Shown here piece by piece: positions 42,027-42,209 of a stretch of 42,209 nucleotides of DNA. Both the position numbers and the translations under genes were made by a program. The stretch lies in the NCBI GenBank assembly GCA_913055795.1, contig CAJXLA010000009.1, positions 1-42,209 of the forward strand, written 5' to 3'. The notes below the pieces were generated by a model. That model saw only the letters and a list, made by a program, of their open reading frames with translations. It made no database searches and was not told where the DNA came from. How positions within the stretch are numbered: the first letter of the stretch is position 1; each line of letters opens with the position of its first letter. This DNA comes from an uncultured Alcanivorax sp. (GTDB lineage: Bacteria; Pseudomonadota; Gammaproteobacteria; Pseudomonadales; Alcanivoracaceae).

Positions 42027-42117
42027 AGGCTGGCTCGCAATCGAGGCGCCCTTTTGAAGGCGGGGCTCGGGTCCCGTCGAAAAAGGGCAACGATGCGTGC
42101 GGGCCAGCCTGAAAGCC
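42020..42117. repeat. Large imperfect hairpin element at the window end
   Basis: Outer arms 42020-42034 and 42103-42117 are perfect 15-base complements (GGCTTTCAGGCTGGC). The inside also pairs in part (GCGCCCTTTT against AAAAGGGC). The remaining 90 bases to 42209 include a weaker ACTGGGT/ACCCAGT inverted pair. No gene is seen after 41968. Confidence 0.65.
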
Positions 42118-42209
42118 CCGCAGGGCGCGGCCTGAAGCGCCCATCTGCTGCACTGGGTCGCTCGGAAAGGGAACCACCCTGTCCGTCGCAACCCAGTACA
42201 CCAGCTGCA

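Overview
The window is a 42.2-kb, GC-rich chromosomal segment from a gammaproteobacterium. Several gene orders match those known from Pseudomonas and the purple-sulfur or halophilic gammaproteobacteria: comF divergent from bioB-bioF-bioH-bioC-bioD; pilM-N-O-P-Q-aroK-aroB-damX-gltB-gltD-hemE; the PBP1A gene divergent from pilM; and priA-argS-ftsN-like next to rpmE. Many acidic, Asp/Glu-rich proteins and frequent TTG/GTG starts would fit an Ectothiorhodospiraceae- or Chromatiales-like host, but the species cannot be named from sequence reading alone. I see no rRNA, tRNA, CRISPR array, transposase gene or prophage.

Layout. Positions 1-2500 hold repeat-rich intergenic DNA, a DUF2452 protein and a membrane class III adenylate cyclase. 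Positions 2531-7660 (minus) hold a 3D-domain lipoprotein and the biotin operon bioBFHCD, which lacks bioA. Positions 7713-15376 (plus) are an accessory stretch: comF, an outer-membrane-like protein coupled to comB, an acyl-CoA dehydrogenase, a fatty-acid desaturase coupled to a small secreted Cys protein, a lipoprotein coupled to a DUF2834 protein, a pterin carbinolamine dehydratase and a Bax-like glucosaminidase. Positions 15385-17647 hold a polysaccharide deacetylase and a hotdog thioesterase/acetoacetate-decarboxylase-fold pair. Positions 17655-32791 (minus) form the long pilMNOPQ-aroKB-damX-gltBD-hemE run: type IV pilus assembly, shikimate pathway, cell-division SPOR protein, glutamate synthase and haem synthesis. 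Positions 32978-41968 hold PBP1A, malic enzyme, ribosomal protein L31, PriA, ArgRS and an FtsN-like SPOR protein. The last 240 bp are a palindromic repeat.

No single new multi-gene system stands out. The most unusual content is non-coding. All simple tandem arrays in the window have a period of exactly seven bases. They occur in three unrelated sequence families (CTCGNNC, AGGTGCT, AGACGAA), and most lie directly at or just after a stop codon. There are also two MITE-like inverted-repeat elements, two REP-like hairpins and a two-copy repeat built on GGCTGTTGAAAAA.

Two regulatory sites can be read directly. One is a BirA-type operator (TTGTAAACC-N16-GGTTGACGG) lying on the -35 box of the bioB promoter, with a third half-site next to the -10. 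The other is a PsrA/TetR-type palindrome (CAAAC-N4-GTTTG) at the promoter of the acyl-CoA dehydrogenase gene. That dehydrogenase appears to have moved its catalytic glutamate to the isovaleryl-CoA-dehydrogenase position and carries an acidic insertion. The acetoacetate-decarboxylase-fold protein keeps the Schiff-base lysine but has Asp in place of the neighbouring lysine.
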